Assembly: GCA_007693945.1 (NCBI GenBank)
Contig: RECP01000094.1
Location: 1-60,475, forward strand
Source of the DNA: Spirochaetaceae bacterium
Lineage (GTDB): Bacteria; Spirochaetota; Spirochaetia; DSM-27196; PWMO01
Reading direction: 5' to 3'
Length of the DNA: 60,475 nucleotides
Shown here: positions 41,659-51,310 of the stretch, in pieces
Position numbering within the stretch: position 1 is the first letter of the stretch
How the letters are laid out: the number at the start of each line of letters is the position of its first letter
Program-made: the position numbers and the translations under genes
The notes under the pieces: generated by a model
Database searches by the model: none
The model's input: only the letters and a program-made list of their open reading frames with translations
Told to the model about the DNA's origin: nothing

Positions 41659-42224
41659 CCCGATACTCGCCGCTGCAACTCTGCTTCCAGTTGCTCTGTT
41701 TGTGGGGCCACCGGAAGCCCGCGTCGCCGAACGTCCGTTATTGCCGCCAGCACCATCTGATCCAGATCATCACCGCCGACAATCGCGCGGCTCTCCGGCG
41801 TCAGGAAACCACGGCCCGGTTCAAAGTAATCAGCCACATAGATCAGTTTTTCCAGAGTTCCCATGCACGGATGCCCCAGCGTATGGTGCCGGACCGCGTT
41901 CAGGACTTCTTCATCGGTCACGTCGAACTCATCGCGAAGAATCAACGCACTCACACGCCCGTGCAGCAACACCGGATGGCGGCGCTCGAACGCCGAGACA
42001 GATTCTCCGTCGCCGGCAGCGGCGCTGAGCAAGTCGTGATGCGGCCACTCACGGGCCAGGTCATGCCCCCAGGCCGCGACCAGCCCGCGCCGAGGATCGA
42101 CCGCAAAACGCTCGCAGAGTGCCGCAGTCAGGCGCGCCACGCGCCTGACGTGCGCGACGCGCGGCCGCGAAAGCCGTGCACGCGCGCGGCTGCGAACCCG
42201 AACGGTAATGTCATCGGACTGCAT
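41655..42224 (-). CDS. yqeK: YqeK-family HD-domain diadenosine tetraphosphatase
   Basis: A 189-residue HD phosphohydrolase. Metal ligands are visible in RPRVAHVRRVARL, AAWGHDLAREW (HD pair), HPVLLHGRVSA and VRHHTLGHPCMG. B. subtilis YqeK hydrolyses Ap4A symmetrically. The ATG at 42224 is chosen because it overlaps the nadD stop by 14 bp and starts just before the domain; upstream residues come from nadD DNA. It overlaps the LytR-family start by 4 bp (ATGA type). Confidence 0.9.
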   Translation of the reverse strand: MQSDDITVRVRSRARARLSRPRVAHVRRVARLTAALCERFAVDPRRGLVAAWGHDLAREWPHHDLLSAAAGDGESVSAFERRHPVLLHGRVSALILRDEFDVTDEEVLNAVRHHTLGHPCMGTLEKLIYVADYFEPGRGFLTPESRAIVGGDDLDQMVLAAITDVRRRGLPVAPQTEQLEAELQRRVSG

Positions 42225-42798
42225 GCATCCGGTAGAGGCCGTGACGTTGAATGTAGTCATACACGCTTTCAGGAACAAGATAACGGAACGCTGCCCCCCG
42301 TCCAATACGCTCACGTATCATTGATGATGACACCGCCAGCGGAGAGTTGTCAAGAGCGGTAGCCGCGGAAAGCAGTCCCGGCAGCGGCCGGTCGTCACGC
42401 CGCGCCACCATGATGTCGGTCCGCCGAATGAGCTCCTGCGCCAGGTGCCAGCGGTCAAACCCTTCCACCAGGTCATCCCCGATAATCAGACCGAGGCGGC
42501 CGTCGCAACGGCCGGACAGGTGTCGGACGGTATCAACCGTATAGGACACGCCGCCCTGGTGGAGCTCCCACGACTCAACGGCAAACGCGTGATTACCGGC
42601 TACCGCGAGCTGCAGCATCTCCAGACGCTGTTGTGCGTCCGCACACGGCTGACGCTGCTTGTGGGGCGGCTGGGCCGCCGGAACAAACAGTATCCGCTGA
42701 TAGCCGAACAGGCGGTGAACTTCCTCGGCAACAAACAGATGACCCACGTGCACCGGATCAAATGTGCCTCCCAGCAGGGCAACGCGTTGCTTACTCAT
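42211..42798 (-). CDS. nadD: Nicotinate-nucleotide adenylyltransferase NadD
   Basis: A 195-residue nucleotidyltransferase that makes nicotinic acid adenine dinucleotide in NAD synthesis. The ATP-binding motif GGTFDPVHVGHLFVAEEV and the C-terminal SSSMIRERIGRGAAFRYLVP (ISSTxIR-type) are intact. It starts 8 bp inside obgE. Two adjacent in-frame ATGs (42801, 42798) are possible, and 42798 gives the usual N-terminus MSKQRVALLGG. Confidence 0.95.
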   Translation of the reverse strand: MSKQRVALLGGTFDPVHVGHLFVAEEVHRLFGYQRILFVPAAQPPHKQRQPCADAQQRLEMLQLAVAGNHAFAVESWELHQGGVSYTVDTVRHLSGRCDGRLGLIIGDDLVEGFDRWHLAQELIRRTDIMVARRDDRPLPGLLSAATALDNSPLAVSSSMIRERIGRGAAFRYLVPESVYDYIQRHGLYRMHAVR

Positions 42799-43837
42799 CA
42801 TCGGCCCCGCGGCCGCCATGCTCGACACCGGGTGCGGCTTCCTCGGCTAAATCCGCCGCCGCGGCCATATGCGCCAACCGCCGTACCAGCGTATCCAGTC
42901 CATGTCTGGTTGCCGCCGAAACCCCGATCACCTGCTCCGGAGCACATGCGGCAGTCATCTGGCGCAACTGTCCGGTTTGCGGATCGAGGTCACACTTGGT
43001 TGCCACCACCAGTCTGCGCTTGTGACGCATGCCGGGATCAAACTTGTCGAGCTCAGCCAGCAGCGTGCGGTAGGTGTGCTCTGGATCGGGGTCGGTTACA
43101 TCTATCAGTAACGCAAGCCCGGCGGTACGAGAGATATGACGCAGAAACTGATGGCCAAGCCCGGCCCCTTCGGCTGCTCCCTCGATAATACCGGGAATGT
43201 CGGCCAGCACGATGTCCTGATCGCGGTAGCGCAGCACGCCGAGGTTAGGAATCCGCGTGGTAAACGGGTAGTTACCGATCCTGGGTTGTGCCGCCGTAAG
43301 CGCCTGCAGCAGGCTGGATTTGCCGACGTTGGGCAGTCCCACCAAACCCACGTCGGCAATCAGCTTGAGTTCCACGCGCAGCCGGCGTGTCTGCCCCGGC
43401 TCTCCGGGTTGCGCGAACCTGGGGGTCTGGTGGGTCGACGACTTGAAGTGGGTGTTGCCTTTGCCTCCCCGTCCGCCGGTCAGCAGTACGATATCGTGGC
43501 TGTGTTCATCGATATCGGCCAGCACTTCACCCGTTTCCAGATCCCGTATGGTGGTACCCGGAGGCACCTCGAGAATCCGGTCCTTACCGTCCCGACCGTT
43601 GCGTCGCCGCTTCTGTCCCGGCTGCCCGTTCTCGGCGGCATACAGTGCACCGCCGGTGAGGTGAACAAGGGTTTTCAGGTTGCGGCGCGTTCTCACGACG
43701 ACGTTCCCGCCGCGCCCTCCGTCACCGCCATCTGGCCCGCCGCGAGGGACGTAGCGCTCCCGCCGAAACGACACGGCACCCGCGCCGCCGTGACCGGATT
43801 CAACCTGTATGCTTACGTCGTCAACGAAGCGCTGCAC
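42791..43837 (-). CDS. obgE: GTPase ObgE/CgtA
   Basis: A 348-residue Obg GTPase. The glycine-rich Obg domain (SGHGGAGAVSFRRERYVPRG, GGPDGGDGGRGGNVVV) precedes the G domain with G1 GLPNVGKSSLLQAL, G2/G3 YPFTTRIPNLGVL and ADIPGIIEGAAEGAGLGHQF, and G4 TKCDL. The start is GTG at 43837. Obg takes part in 50S maturation and the stringent response. It sits 12 bp after rpmA in the usual rplU-rpmA-obg arrangement. The C-terminal Obg extension is short and acidic. Confidence 0.96.
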   Translation of the reverse strand: MQRFVDDVSIQVESGHGGAGAVSFRRERYVPRGGPDGGDGGRGGNVVVRTRRNLKTLVHLTGGALYAAENGQPGQKRRRNGRDGKDRILEVPPGTTIRDLETGEVLADIDEHSHDIVLLTGGRGGKGNTHFKSSTHQTPRFAQPGEPGQTRRLRVELKLIADVGLVGLPNVGKSSLLQALTAAQPRIGNYPFTTRIPNLGVLRYRDQDIVLADIPGIIEGAAEGAGLGHQFLRHISRTAGLALLIDVTDPDPEHTYRTLLAELDKFDPGMRHKRRLVVATKCDLDPQTGQLRQMTAACAPEQVIGVSAATRHGLDTLVRRLAHMAAAADLAEEAAPGVEHGGRGADDE

Positions 43838-43849
43838 ATCCGGCGCGTC

Positions 43850-44140
43850 CTACGTGACCGAAGCCTCTACGGTTGCCTGAGCCCTGGCTGCGACCGGATC
43901 AATGTTCACCACCTTGCGCCCGCGCTTGACCGCAAAGACAACGCGACCGGCAGACTTTGCAAACAGGGTGTCATCACGGCCGATACCGACGTGTTCACCG
44001 GGATGAAAGCGGGTTCCGCGCTGGCGAACGATGATTTCCCCGGCCTTCACCAGCTGTCCGCCGAAGCGTTTGACGCCCAGTCGCTGTGAATGCGAGTCGC
44101 GACCGTTCTTCGAGCTTCCGCCGCCTTTCTTATGTGCCAT
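43850..44140 (-). CDS. rpmA: 50S ribosomal protein L27
   Basis: A 96-residue L27 beginning [20 protein letters not shown]. The N-terminus is already the mature form that reaches the peptidyl-transferase centre. It lacks the cleavable extension (ending in a Phe-Ala/Gly type site) found where Prp processes L27. Yet prp lies directly upstream. The C-terminal extension ([12 protein letters not shown]) is slightly long. Confidence 0.97.
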   Translation of the reverse strand: MAHKKGGGSSKNGRDSHSQRLGVKRFGGQLVKAGEIIVRQRGTRFHPGEHVGIGRDDTLFAKSAGRVVFAVKRGRKVVNIDPVAARAQATVEASVT

Positions 44141-44164
44141 TGTATTCCCCTTCTTCTTGAACCG

Positions 44165-44488
44165 TCAGCTCTGCCTGATAGTGACTTCCGACGGCTCATC
44201 GAGTGCCAGATCCTTCAGCCCCCGCAGCAGCACATCGGTAACCCCGCGCAGATAGGCGTGATACTCGGCACCGCACTGCAGCACCTCGATCTCGAGAACA
44301 CCCTCGCGAGGCGCGTGTCCCGAAATCACAATCGACGAGTGATCAGCGAGCGCGCGCGATGCGCTGCGCATCAACGCTGTTGCTGCCGCGCACACGGTAT
44401 TGCCGCCCTGAGGCCCGACGGCGTGCCCTGTGGACTGCAGCCGCCGCAGACAGCCTTGGCTGTCAAGCTGCAGCGAAACGCTGATCAC
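44165..44488 (-). CDS. prp: Ribosomal-processing cysteine protease Prp family
   Basis: A 107-residue YsxB/Prp protein. The catalytic dyad is in place: His in STGHAVGPQGGN and Cys in NTVCAAATALMRSA. In Staphylococcus and Clostridium Prp removes the L27 N-terminal extension. It lies between rplU (6-bp gap) and rpmA (24-bp gap), as elsewhere. Because this L27 has no extension, the substrate here is unclear: it may act on another protein or be a structural relic. Confidence 0.88.
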   Translation of the reverse strand: MISVSLQLDSQGCLRRLQSTGHAVGPQGGNTVCAAATALMRSASRALADHSSIVISGHAPREGVLEIEVLQCGAEYHAYLRGVTDVLLRGLKDLALDEPSEVTIRQS

Positions 44489-44493
44489 AAACC

Positions 44494-44808
44494 TCAGGCC
44501 CCGACGATCTCGCCCACGCGGATAACCGAATACTGCTGGCGATGACCGCGCGTGCGTTTGTAGTTCTTCCTTCGCTTGTATTTGAACACGACGATCTTTT
44601 TGTCCTTCCCGTGTTCCTCTATGACCGCGGTCACTCTGGCCCCCTCTACGTACGGGGTACCGACCTTGACCGTCTCCGTATCGCGCAGCATCAGCACCGA
44701 ATCAAACTCCAGCCGGGCACCGGCATCCTGTGCCAGCCTGTCAACCTTGAGGAGTGAACCGGGTTCTGCCTTGTACTGCTTTCCAGCGATTTCTACCATT
44801 GCGTACAT
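44494..44808 (-). CDS. rplU: 50S ribosomal protein L21
   Basis: A 104-residue L21 of normal length: MYAMVEIAGKQYKAEPGSLL, then VRVGTPYVEGARVTAVI-like sequence (KVGTPYVEGARVTAVIEEHG) and the 23S-binding KYKRRKNYKRTRGHRQQYS. The ATG at 44808 has an AAGGAT site. It is first in the leftward string to rsfS. Confidence 0.97.
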   Translation of the reverse strand: MYAMVEIAGKQYKAEPGSLLKVDRLAQDAGARLEFDSVLMLRDTETVKVGTPYVEGARVTAVIEEHGKDKKIVVFKYKRRKNYKRTRGHRQQYSVIRVGEIVGA

Positions 44809-44847
44809 GTATCATATCCTTCAGTGACAATCCGATGCGTGACGCTA

Positions 44848-44876
44848 TAGGTACCACAAAGCGGGGCAATGGTCAA
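44848..44876 (-). promoter_or_regulatory. Putative rplU operon promoter
   Basis: Minus-strand TTGACC (44876-44871), 17 bp, weak -10 TACCTA (44853-44848). It lies between the MITE-like element and rplU. Confidence 0.4.
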
Positions 44877-44884
44877 GCAGGCGC

Positions 44885-45059
44885 CGCACAACAGCAATTG
44901 TCATTTTGGCCGTACGGGGTCGGTTGGCATGGAGCTCCTGCGCGCCTGCCTCGAGAGCACCCCCGTGCACCATATGGCGACGGCTGCCGCTCGCTTGGGG
45001 GTAAGGACAACGTCGGCGCGTTCGGCGCCGTACGGCCAAAATGAGAATTGCTCGCACAA
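44885..45059. mobile_element. MITE-like palindromic element with 25-bp terminal inverted repeats
   Basis: Bases 44893-44917 and the complement of 45028-45052 match at 24 of 25; the shared core reads CATTTTGGCCGTACGG. The 7-bp sequence CGCACAA occurs on both sides (44885-44891 and 45053-45059), as expected for a target duplication, with one extra base at the left. The 110-bp interior is GC-rich and full of small hairpins (GCAC-GGGG-GTGC, GGAGCTCC, CCATATGG) and encodes no convincing protein. It fills the 300-bp gap between gltD and rplU. No transposase is in the window. Alternatively it is a structured RNA or a terminator array for convergent traffic. Confidence 0.6.
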
Positions 45060-45108
45060 TGGCGGCCGCACCCCGCTACTTTCGGGCAGAGCCGGTTACG
45101 ACGGCCGG

Positions 45109-46572
45109 TTACGCCAGGATCGTGTGCCCCATCAGGAAACGGTCCATTTCGCGCGCGGCCTCGCGGCCCTCCTTGATCGCCCAGACCACCAGCGACTGGC
45201 CGCGCCGCGCGTCGCCGGCGGCAAAGACCTTGGGTCTGCTGGTCGAAAAAGCTCCGAACTCAGCCCGGATATTGCTCCGCTCGTCGCGATCAAGTCCCAG
45301 TTGCGCGGCAATGTCGTCCTCCGGGCCCAGAAATCCCATCGCCAGCAGCACCAGATCAGCCGGCCACTGCTCCTCGCTGCCGGGGATTTCCTGCATCTGC
45401 GGCCGCTCACCGGGCGGTTTATGCCACTTCACTCGAACCGTTCGCACGGCGCGTACCGAACCGGACTCGTCACCCACGAACTCCTTGGTCAGAATGCTGA
45501 ACTGTCGGGGATCGGCACCGAAGCGCGCCTGTACTTCCTCATGCCCGTAATCGTTCTTCAACAGGCGCGGAAACAGCGGCCACGGGTATTCTGCGGTACG
45601 TTCAGTCGCCGGTCTGGGGAGCAGCTCAAAGTTCACGATACTCAACGCGCCGTGGCGCACCGACGTCCCGATGCAATCGGTACCGGTATCGCCGCCGCCG
45701 ATCACAACAACGTGTTTGCCGCGCGCGGAGATGTAGTCTCCGTCCTCCAGATTGGAGTCCAGCAGACTTCTGGTATTGGCGCGCAGAAACTGCATCGCAA
45801 AGTGAATACCGGCCAGGTCGCGTCCCCGGGCAGGGAGGTCGCGCGGCTTGGTGGCCCCGACGGTCAGCAGCACGGCATCGTACTCGTGGAGCAGCTCTTG
45901 CGGATCGAGATCTCTGCCGACCCACACCCCGGGGCGGAAGTCGATTCCTTCGCCCATCATGATCGCGTTGCGTTTCTCTACCAGCCCCTTGTCGAGCTTC
46001 ATGTTGGGTATTCCGTACATCAGAAGCCCGCCGATGCGGTCATCGCGCTCGAAAACGGTCACGAGGTGCCCGGCCTGGTTGAGCTGGTCGGCGGCTGCAA
46101 GCCCCGCCGGCCCGCTGCCGACTATTGCTACCCGCTTTCCGGTTCGGATCGCCGGCACGCGCGGCTTCATCAGGCCGGTGTCGTAGGCCCGGTCGATGAT
46201 CGTGCACTCGTTGTCCTTGATGGTGACTGCCGGCTCGTTGATCGCCAGCACGCACGCGCTTTCGCACGGCGCGGGACAGACGCGCCCGGTGTATTCGGGG
46301 AAATTGTTGGTCTTCATCAGGCGCTTGAACGCCTCTTCCCAGCGACCGTGATAGACCAGGTCATTCCATTCCGGAATCAGGTTGTCAACCGGACAGCCGT
46401 AGTCGGACTGGCAGAACGGCGTTCCGCAATCCATGCAGCGCGCGCCCTGCTCACGCCGCTCACGCTCATCCAGATGCGTATGGAACTCTTTGAAGTCCTT
46501 GACACGTTCGGCGGGATCGCGATCGATTACGCTTCTGCGCGGGTACTCCAGGAAACCGGTGGGCTTACCCAT
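45109..46572 (-). CDS. gltD: Glutamate synthase (NADPH) small subunit
   Basis: A 487-residue iron-sulfur flavoprotein that passes electrons from NAD(P)H to GltB. The N-terminal cluster cysteines are in [17 protein letters not shown] and [12 protein letters not shown]. The FAD site is [17 protein letters not shown] and the NAD(P) site [14 protein letters not shown]. The ATG at 46572 has AAGGAGG 6 nt upstream and overlaps the end of gltB by 8 bp. Confidence 0.96.
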   Translation of the reverse strand: MGKPTGFLEYPRRSVIDRDPAERVKDFKEFHTHLDERERREQGARCMDCGTPFCQSDYGCPVDNLIPEWNDLVYHGRWEEAFKRLMKTNNFPEYTGRVCPAPCESACVLAINEPAVTIKDNECTIIDRAYDTGLMKPRVPAIRTGKRVAIVGSGPAGLAAADQLNQAGHLVTVFERDDRIGGLLMYGIPNMKLDKGLVEKRNAIMMGEGIDFRPGVWVGRDLDPQELLHEYDAVLLTVGATKPRDLPARGRDLAGIHFAMQFLRANTRSLLDSNLEDGDYISARGKHVVVIGGGDTGTDCIGTSVRHGALSIVNFELLPRPATERTAEYPWPLFPRLLKNDYGHEEVQARFGADPRQFSILTKEFVGDESGSVRAVRTVRVKWHKPPGERPQMQEIPGSEEQWPADLVLLAMGFLGPEDDIAAQLGLDRDERSNIRAEFGAFSTSRPKVFAAGDARRGQSLVVWAIKEGREAAREMDRFLMGHTILA

Positions 46573-49500
46573 GCACAACCTCCTTGTCGCGGGTGTGCTG
46601 GATCTCGAGGATTCGACGATAGGCCGGCGAGATTACGCGCACAAACTCGCTCCTGCGATCACGCCAGGTCGACAGTACGTATTGCCCCAGACTGCTGCCG
46701 GTAGTCTGCACGTGCTCAGCGACCAGATCGAGTATCGTTCGTTCGTCACTTGTGTCGATTGCTCCCAGCTCGACCATGCCAGGATTGACGTACTCGGCAA
46801 ACCGGCCCTTGCGATCCCAGACGTAGGCAATTCCGCCCGACATGCCGGCGGCAAAATTGCGCCCCGCGGGTCCAAGAATAACTACACGTCCGCCGGTCAT
46901 GTACTCGCAGCCGTGGTCTCCCACTCCCTCAACAACGACGTTGGCGCCCGAATTACGGACGCAGAAGCGCTCGGCGGCCATACCGCGAAAGAAGGCCTTG
47001 CCGGAGATCGCACCGTAGAGCGCCACGTTACCGATCACGATGTTCTGCTCGGGAACAAACCCGGCGTTCTTCGGCGGGTAGACGATCACCGTGCCTCCCG
47101 ACAGACCCTTGCCAACGTAATCGTTGGCATCACCCTCGAGCTCAAGCGTAACGCCGTGCGCCAACCACGCCGCAAAGCTCTGGCCGGCCGCACCCCGGAA
47201 GCGTACGTGGATGGTTTCGTCGGGCAGGCCGGCATTGCCCCAACGCCGTGCGATCTGGTGGCTCAGCATCGTGCCGGTGGCACGGTCGGTATTACGGATC
47301 GGCATTTCGAGTCTCACCGGGAGCCGTTCCTCGATGGCGGTACCGCTCATCGATATCAGCCTGAGGTCGAGCACGTCTTCGATGCCGTGTTCCTGGGGCA
47401 CACAGCACAGCGAACCGTTGCCGTTCCGGCCCGGCACCATAGGGGTGAGAAGACGCGAGAGATCGACGCCCGCAGCTTTCCAGTGCCGCGCACCTTCATC
47501 GACTTGGAGCATGTCGACACGGCCGATCATCTCTTCAAAAGTGCGAAATCCAAGTTCAGCCATGATTTTCCGCACCTCTTGGGCCACAAACGTGAAGTAC
47601 GCAATCACATCCTCCGGCGTACCGCGGAATTTGGCGCGCAACCGTTGGTCCTGGGTGGCCACGCCTACCGGGCAGGTGTTCTTGTGACACACCCGCATCA
47701 TGATGCAGCCCAGCGCAATCAGCGGGCCGGTGGAGAAGCCGCATTCCTGCGCCCCGAGCATCGCGGCTATGACCACGTCGCGGCCGGTCTTGAGCTGTCC
47801 GTCGGTTTGCACCACCACTCGGCTGCGCAGGTCGTTCATTATCAGAGTCTGGTGGGTTTCGGCCAGCCCGAGCTCCCAGGGAAGGCCGGCGTGCTTGATA
47901 CCGGTCAGCGGTGATGCTCCGGTACCACCGTCCTGTCCGGAAATCAGGATATGGTCGGCGTGCGCCTTGGCGACGCCGGCGGCTACCGTCCCGACCCCGA
48001 CTTCAGAAACCAGCTTGACACTGACTCGTGCTCCGGGGTTCGAGTTCTTGAGATCGAAGATCAGCTGCGCCAGGTCCTCGATTGAATAGATGTCGTGGTG
48101 CGGCGGCGGACTGATCAGCCCTACGCCCGGCGTCGAATAGCGCGTCCTGGCTATTACATCAAACACTTTGTGACCCGGCAGTTCGCCACCTTCGCCAGGC
48201 TTGGCTCCCTGTGCCATTTTTATCTGGATCTCATCGGCGTTGGTCAGGTACTCGATGGTCACGCCGAAACGTCCCGAGGCAATCTGCTTGATCGCCGACC
48301 GCCTGGACTGTCCGTCGGGCAGCGGGCGGTAGCGCTCCCGCATCTCGCCGCCCTCACCGGTATTGGACTTGCCGCCGATGCGGTTCATGGCCAGAGCCAG
48401 CGTCTCGTGCGTCTCCTGTGAAATGGAGCCGAAACTCATTGCCCCGGTGACAAAACGGCGCATTATGCGATCCGCGGGCTCGACTTGCTCAAGCGGAATC
48501 GGCGTGCCGCCGCGGAACGTAAGCAGACCACGGATTGTGGCCTGGTCACGAGAGCGGCGGTTCTGGCGCTCGGAGAAACGACCATAAGCCGCAGCATCAT
48601 GGTAGCGCGCGGCAGCCTGAAGATCGGCGATGCTCTGCGGATCCCACATGTGTTTCTCGCCGCCGGTACGCCACTGGTAGTCGCCCGGGTTATAGTACTC
48701 GCTACCGATCGGCGCGTTGGGCCCCGGATAACCGAATGCGTGCCGGCGTGCGGCCTCTTCGGCCAGCACGGCGAAGTCCGCCCCTTCGATCCGCGACGCG
48801 GTACCTGCAAAGCAGGTCTCGACGACTTCGGTGGCCAATCCGACGATCTCGAAGATCTGGGCGCCTTTGTAGCTCTCAAGGGTCGAGATTCCCATCTTTC
48901 CGAACACCTTGCGCATACCGTAGTCCAGCGCAGTGTGATAGCGCTCGACAATCTCGAGTTCCGACAGCTCGGCGTCGATGACTCCGTCATGGCGCAGCTT
49001 CCACATCGCCTCGTAGGCCAGATACGGATTGACAGCATCCGCTCCGTAGCCTGCCAGGGCGCAGAAGTGGTGCACTTCGCGCGGTTCGCCGGACTCCACC
49101 ACAATGCCGATCCGGGTTCGCCTGGCCTGACGCACGAGGTGGTGATGCACCGCTCCGGTTGCCGCCAGGGCGCTTACGGCGATCCGTTGCGGACCGGCCG
49201 CCCGATCGGAGAGAATCACAAAAGCGTAGCCGTCGCCGATGGCCTGCTCGGCCTCCAGGCTGATGCGTTCCAGAGTGGCGCGCAAGCCGTCGATGCGCTC
49301 GGTGACCGGATAGGTAATATCGATGACCCGCGTCTTCCAGCCGCGATGGTCCAGATCACGCAGCATCTGCAGCTCAGTGTTGTCGATGACCGGCCGCGGC
49401 AACTGCAATCGGTGGCAGTGTTCGGCGGTGACCTCCAGCAGATTCTGCTCGGGCCCGATATAGGCCGAAAGGTCCATGATGATATCTTCCCGGATGGAGT

Positions 49501-51100
49501 CAATCGGCGGGTTGGTCACCTGTGCAAACAGCTGCTTGAAGTAATCGTAGAGCAGTCGCGGTTTGTCCGAGAGCACCGCCAGCGGCGTGTCGTTACCCAT
49601 CGACCCCAGCGGTTCCTTGCCGTTCTCAGCCATCGGTTTGAGGATCATATTGAGGTGCTCAATGGTATAGCCGAACATGCGCAGCCTCTCCAGCACCGTG
49701 TCATGATCCAACCCGCAAACCGCCGCCGGACGCGGCAGCTGGTCGAGCGTTATTTTTTTCTGCTGCAGCCATTTACGATACGGTCGTCGGGCGGCGATAT
49801 CGCTCTTGAGCTTCTCATCTCCAATGATGCGCCCTTTCTCGAAATCGACCAGGAACATGCGTCCCGGCTGCAGCCGCCCTTTGGTCCGGATACGCTCGGG
49901 AGCTACGTCGAGCACGCCAACCTCGCTGGCCATGATCACCAGGTCGTCCTCGGTCACGTAGTAGCGACTGGGGCGCAACCCGTTGCGATCGAGCAGCGCG
50001 CCAATCACGTGGCCGTCGGTGAACGATATGGAGGCCGGCCCGTCCCACGGCTCCATCATGCAGCTCATGAACTCGTAGACCGCCTTGCCCACCGCCGGCA
50101 TGTGTTGATGCTTCTGCCACGCCTCCGGCACCATCATCATCACCGCCTCGGGGAGCTCGCGCCCGGCCATCAACAGCAGTTCGAGCACGTTATCGAAGTT
50201 TCCCGAGTCGCTGCAGTCCGGTTCGATGACCGGGAAGATCCTCTGCAGGTCGTCACCGAACAGATTGCTGGCCAACACGCCTTCCCGGGCACGCATCTTG
50301 TTGATGTTGCCGCGCAACGTGTTGATCTCGCCGTTGTGCGACATGAACCGCAAAGGCTGAGCGCGGTCCCAACTCGGGAAGGTATTTGTGGAGAACCGTG
50401 AGTGCACCATTGCCAGGTGCGAGATGTAGTCAGGATCCGAGAGATCATTGTAGTAGGCAAACAGCTGCTCGGGCATCAGCATACCTTTGTAGACAATCAC
50501 GCGCGTCGACAGGCTGCAGATGTAGAAGAAATCACGCGGATCATCTTGTCGCCCGCGGATCTGGTGCGTGGCGGACTTGCGGATCACGTAGAGTTTGCGT
50601 TCGAACTCAGCTTCGCTGAGCTGTTCCGGTCCGGCCACAAATACCTGTTTGATCACCGGTTCACTGGCCAGCGCGGTCGGACCGATCATCGAGTTGTCGC
50701 GCGGTACATCACGCCAGCCCAGCAACCGTTGTCCGGCCTGATCCACAAGCTGCTCGAAGTGCGCCATGCAGCGGTTTCGCTGCCCTCGATCCTGCGGCAG
50801 GAACACCAGGCCGGCCGCGAATGCACCACGCGGCGGCAACGTCAGACCCAGATCGCGCGCCATCACTTTTTCCAGAAAAGCGTGCGGCAGGGCGGTCAGG
50901 ATACCGGCGCCGTCTCCGCTGTTCCTGTCCGAGCCGACCGCGCCCCGATGCGTCATATTAATCAGGATCTCACGAGCGTTCTCGAGAATAGTGTGGCTCT
51001 TTTCTCCCTTTATGTGCGCCACAAACCCTACGCCACAGGAGTCGTGTTCATTCGCAGGGTCGTAGAGCCCGCGTTGCCCGGGGCGCGTCGTTTCAGCCAT
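46565..51100 (-). CDS. gltB: Glutamate synthase (NADPH) large subunit
   Basis: A 1511-residue enzyme of full length. After a 21-residue propeptide, the Ntn amidotransferase nucleophile is Cys22 ([13 protein letters not shown]). The FMN/synthase domain follows ([40 protein letters not shown]), with the 3Fe-4S cysteines in [15 protein letters not shown] and the C-terminal beta-helix. GltBD makes two glutamates from glutamine and 2-oxoglutarate. The ATG at 51100 has a GGAGG site. The 210-bp upstream gap carries repeated hairpin sequence (51245-51295). Confidence 0.97.
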   Translation of the reverse strand: MAETTRPGQRGLYDPANEHDSCGVGFVAHIKGEKSHTILENAREILINMTHRGAVGSDRNSGDGAGILTALPHAFLEKVMARDLGLTLPPRGAFAAGLVFLPQDRGQRNRCMAHFEQLVDQAGQRLLGWRDVPRDNSMIGPTALASEPVIKQVFVAGPEQLSEAEFERKLYVIRKSATHQIRGRQDDPRDFFYICSLSTRVIVYKGMLMPEQLFAYYNDLSDPDYISHLAMVHSRFSTNTFPSWDRAQPLRFMSHNGEINTLRGNINKMRAREGVLASNLFGDDLQRIFPVIEPDCSDSGNFDNVLELLLMAGRELPEAVMMMVPEAWQKHQHMPAVGKAVYEFMSCMMEPWDGPASISFTDGHVIGALLDRNGLRPSRYYVTEDDLVIMASEVGVLDVAPERIRTKGRLQPGRMFLVDFEKGRIIGDEKLKSDIAARRPYRKWLQQKKITLDQLPRPAAVCGLDHDTVLERLRMFGYTIEHLNMILKPMAENGKEPLGSMGNDTPLAVLSDKPRLLYDYFKQLFAQVTNPPIDSIREDIIMDLSAYIGPEQNLLEVTAEHCHRLQLPRPVIDNTELQMLRDLDHRGWKTRVIDITYPVTERIDGLRATLERISLEAEQAIGDGYAFVILSDRAAGPQRIAVSALAATGAVHHHLVRQARRTRIGIVVESGEPREVHHFCALAGYGADAVNPYLAYEAMWKLRHDGVIDAELSELEIVERYHTALDYGMRKVFGKMGISTLESYKGAQIFEIVGLATEVVETCFAGTASRIEGADFAVLAEEAARRHAFGYPGPNAPIGSEYYNPGDYQWRTGGEKHMWDPQSIADLQAAARYHDAAAYGRFSERQNRRSRDQATIRGLLTFRGGTPIPLEQVEPADRIMRRFVTGAMSFGSISQETHETLALAMNRIGGKSNTGEGGEMRERYRPLPDGQSRRSAIKQIASGRFGVTIEYLTNADEIQIKMAQGAKPGEGGELPGHKVFDVIARTRYSTPGVGLISPPPHHDIYSIEDLAQLIFDLKNSNPGARVSVKLVSEVGVGTVAAGVAKAHADHILISGQDGGTGASPLTGIKHAGLPWELGLAETHQTLIMNDLRSRVVVQTDGQLKTGRDVVIAAMLGAQECGFSTGPLIALGCIMMRVCHKNTCPVGVATQDQRLRAKFRGTPEDVIAYFTFVAQEVRKIMAELGFRTFEEMIGRVDMLQVDEGARHWKAAGVDLSRLLTPMVPGRNGNGSLCCVPQEHGIEDVLDLRLISMSGTAIEERLPVRLEMPIRNTDRATGTMLSHQIARRWGNAGLPDETIHVRFRGAAGQSFAAWLAHGVTLELEGDANDYVGKGLSGGTVIVYPPKNAGFVPEQNIVIGNVALYGAISGKAFFRGMAAERFCVRNSGANVVVEGVGDHGCEYMTGGRVVILGPAGRNFAAGMSGGIAYVWDRKGRFAEYVNPGMVELGAIDTSDERTILDLVAEHVQTTGSSLGQYVLSTWRDRRSEFVRVISPAYRRILEIQHTRDKEVVHG

Positions 51101-51244
51101 GTCTGCCTCCAACCGGCCGCAGCGTGGTCACGCAGGCACACCGGGTACGTAAAGGCAGCAAATACCGTACCAAATTACAATTTTCCGTATAAGAGTCTCT
51201 ACGATATGCAGTTAGCAGCCGGAATGTCGGGCATCCGGCCGAAA

Positions 51245-51295
51245 AATACTACGTATTTGTAGGTTATTTGCGAAGAATACCTACTTTGCGGTAGG
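51245..51295. promoter_or_regulatory. Cluster of overlapping small inverted repeats between argS and gltB
   Basis: AATAC-TAC-GTATT (51245-51257) is followed by GTAGG (51259-51263), CCTAC (51280-51284) and GTAGG (51291-51295). The middle CCTAC can pair with either GTAGG, so two hairpins are mutually exclusive. CGCAAA occurs in both loops on the minus strand. This could be an operator array for gltB or an RNA switch. No confident promoter was found in the gap. Confidence 0.4.
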
Positions 51296-51310
51296 ATCAC
51301 CTGATTGCAG

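Noticed and set aside
44869..46704. A 611-codon plus-strand frame covering the MITE-like element and opposite gltD
   Set aside because: It runs through the inverted repeat and antisense to gltD with no recognisable motif or ribosome binding site. It is a compositional artefact.
48485..50401. A 638-codon open frame on the plus strand opposite gltB
   Set aside because: It is antisense to a clearly conserved gene. High GC removes stop codons from the complementary frame, and the translation shows no domain, only low-information His/Arg/Gln-rich sequence.
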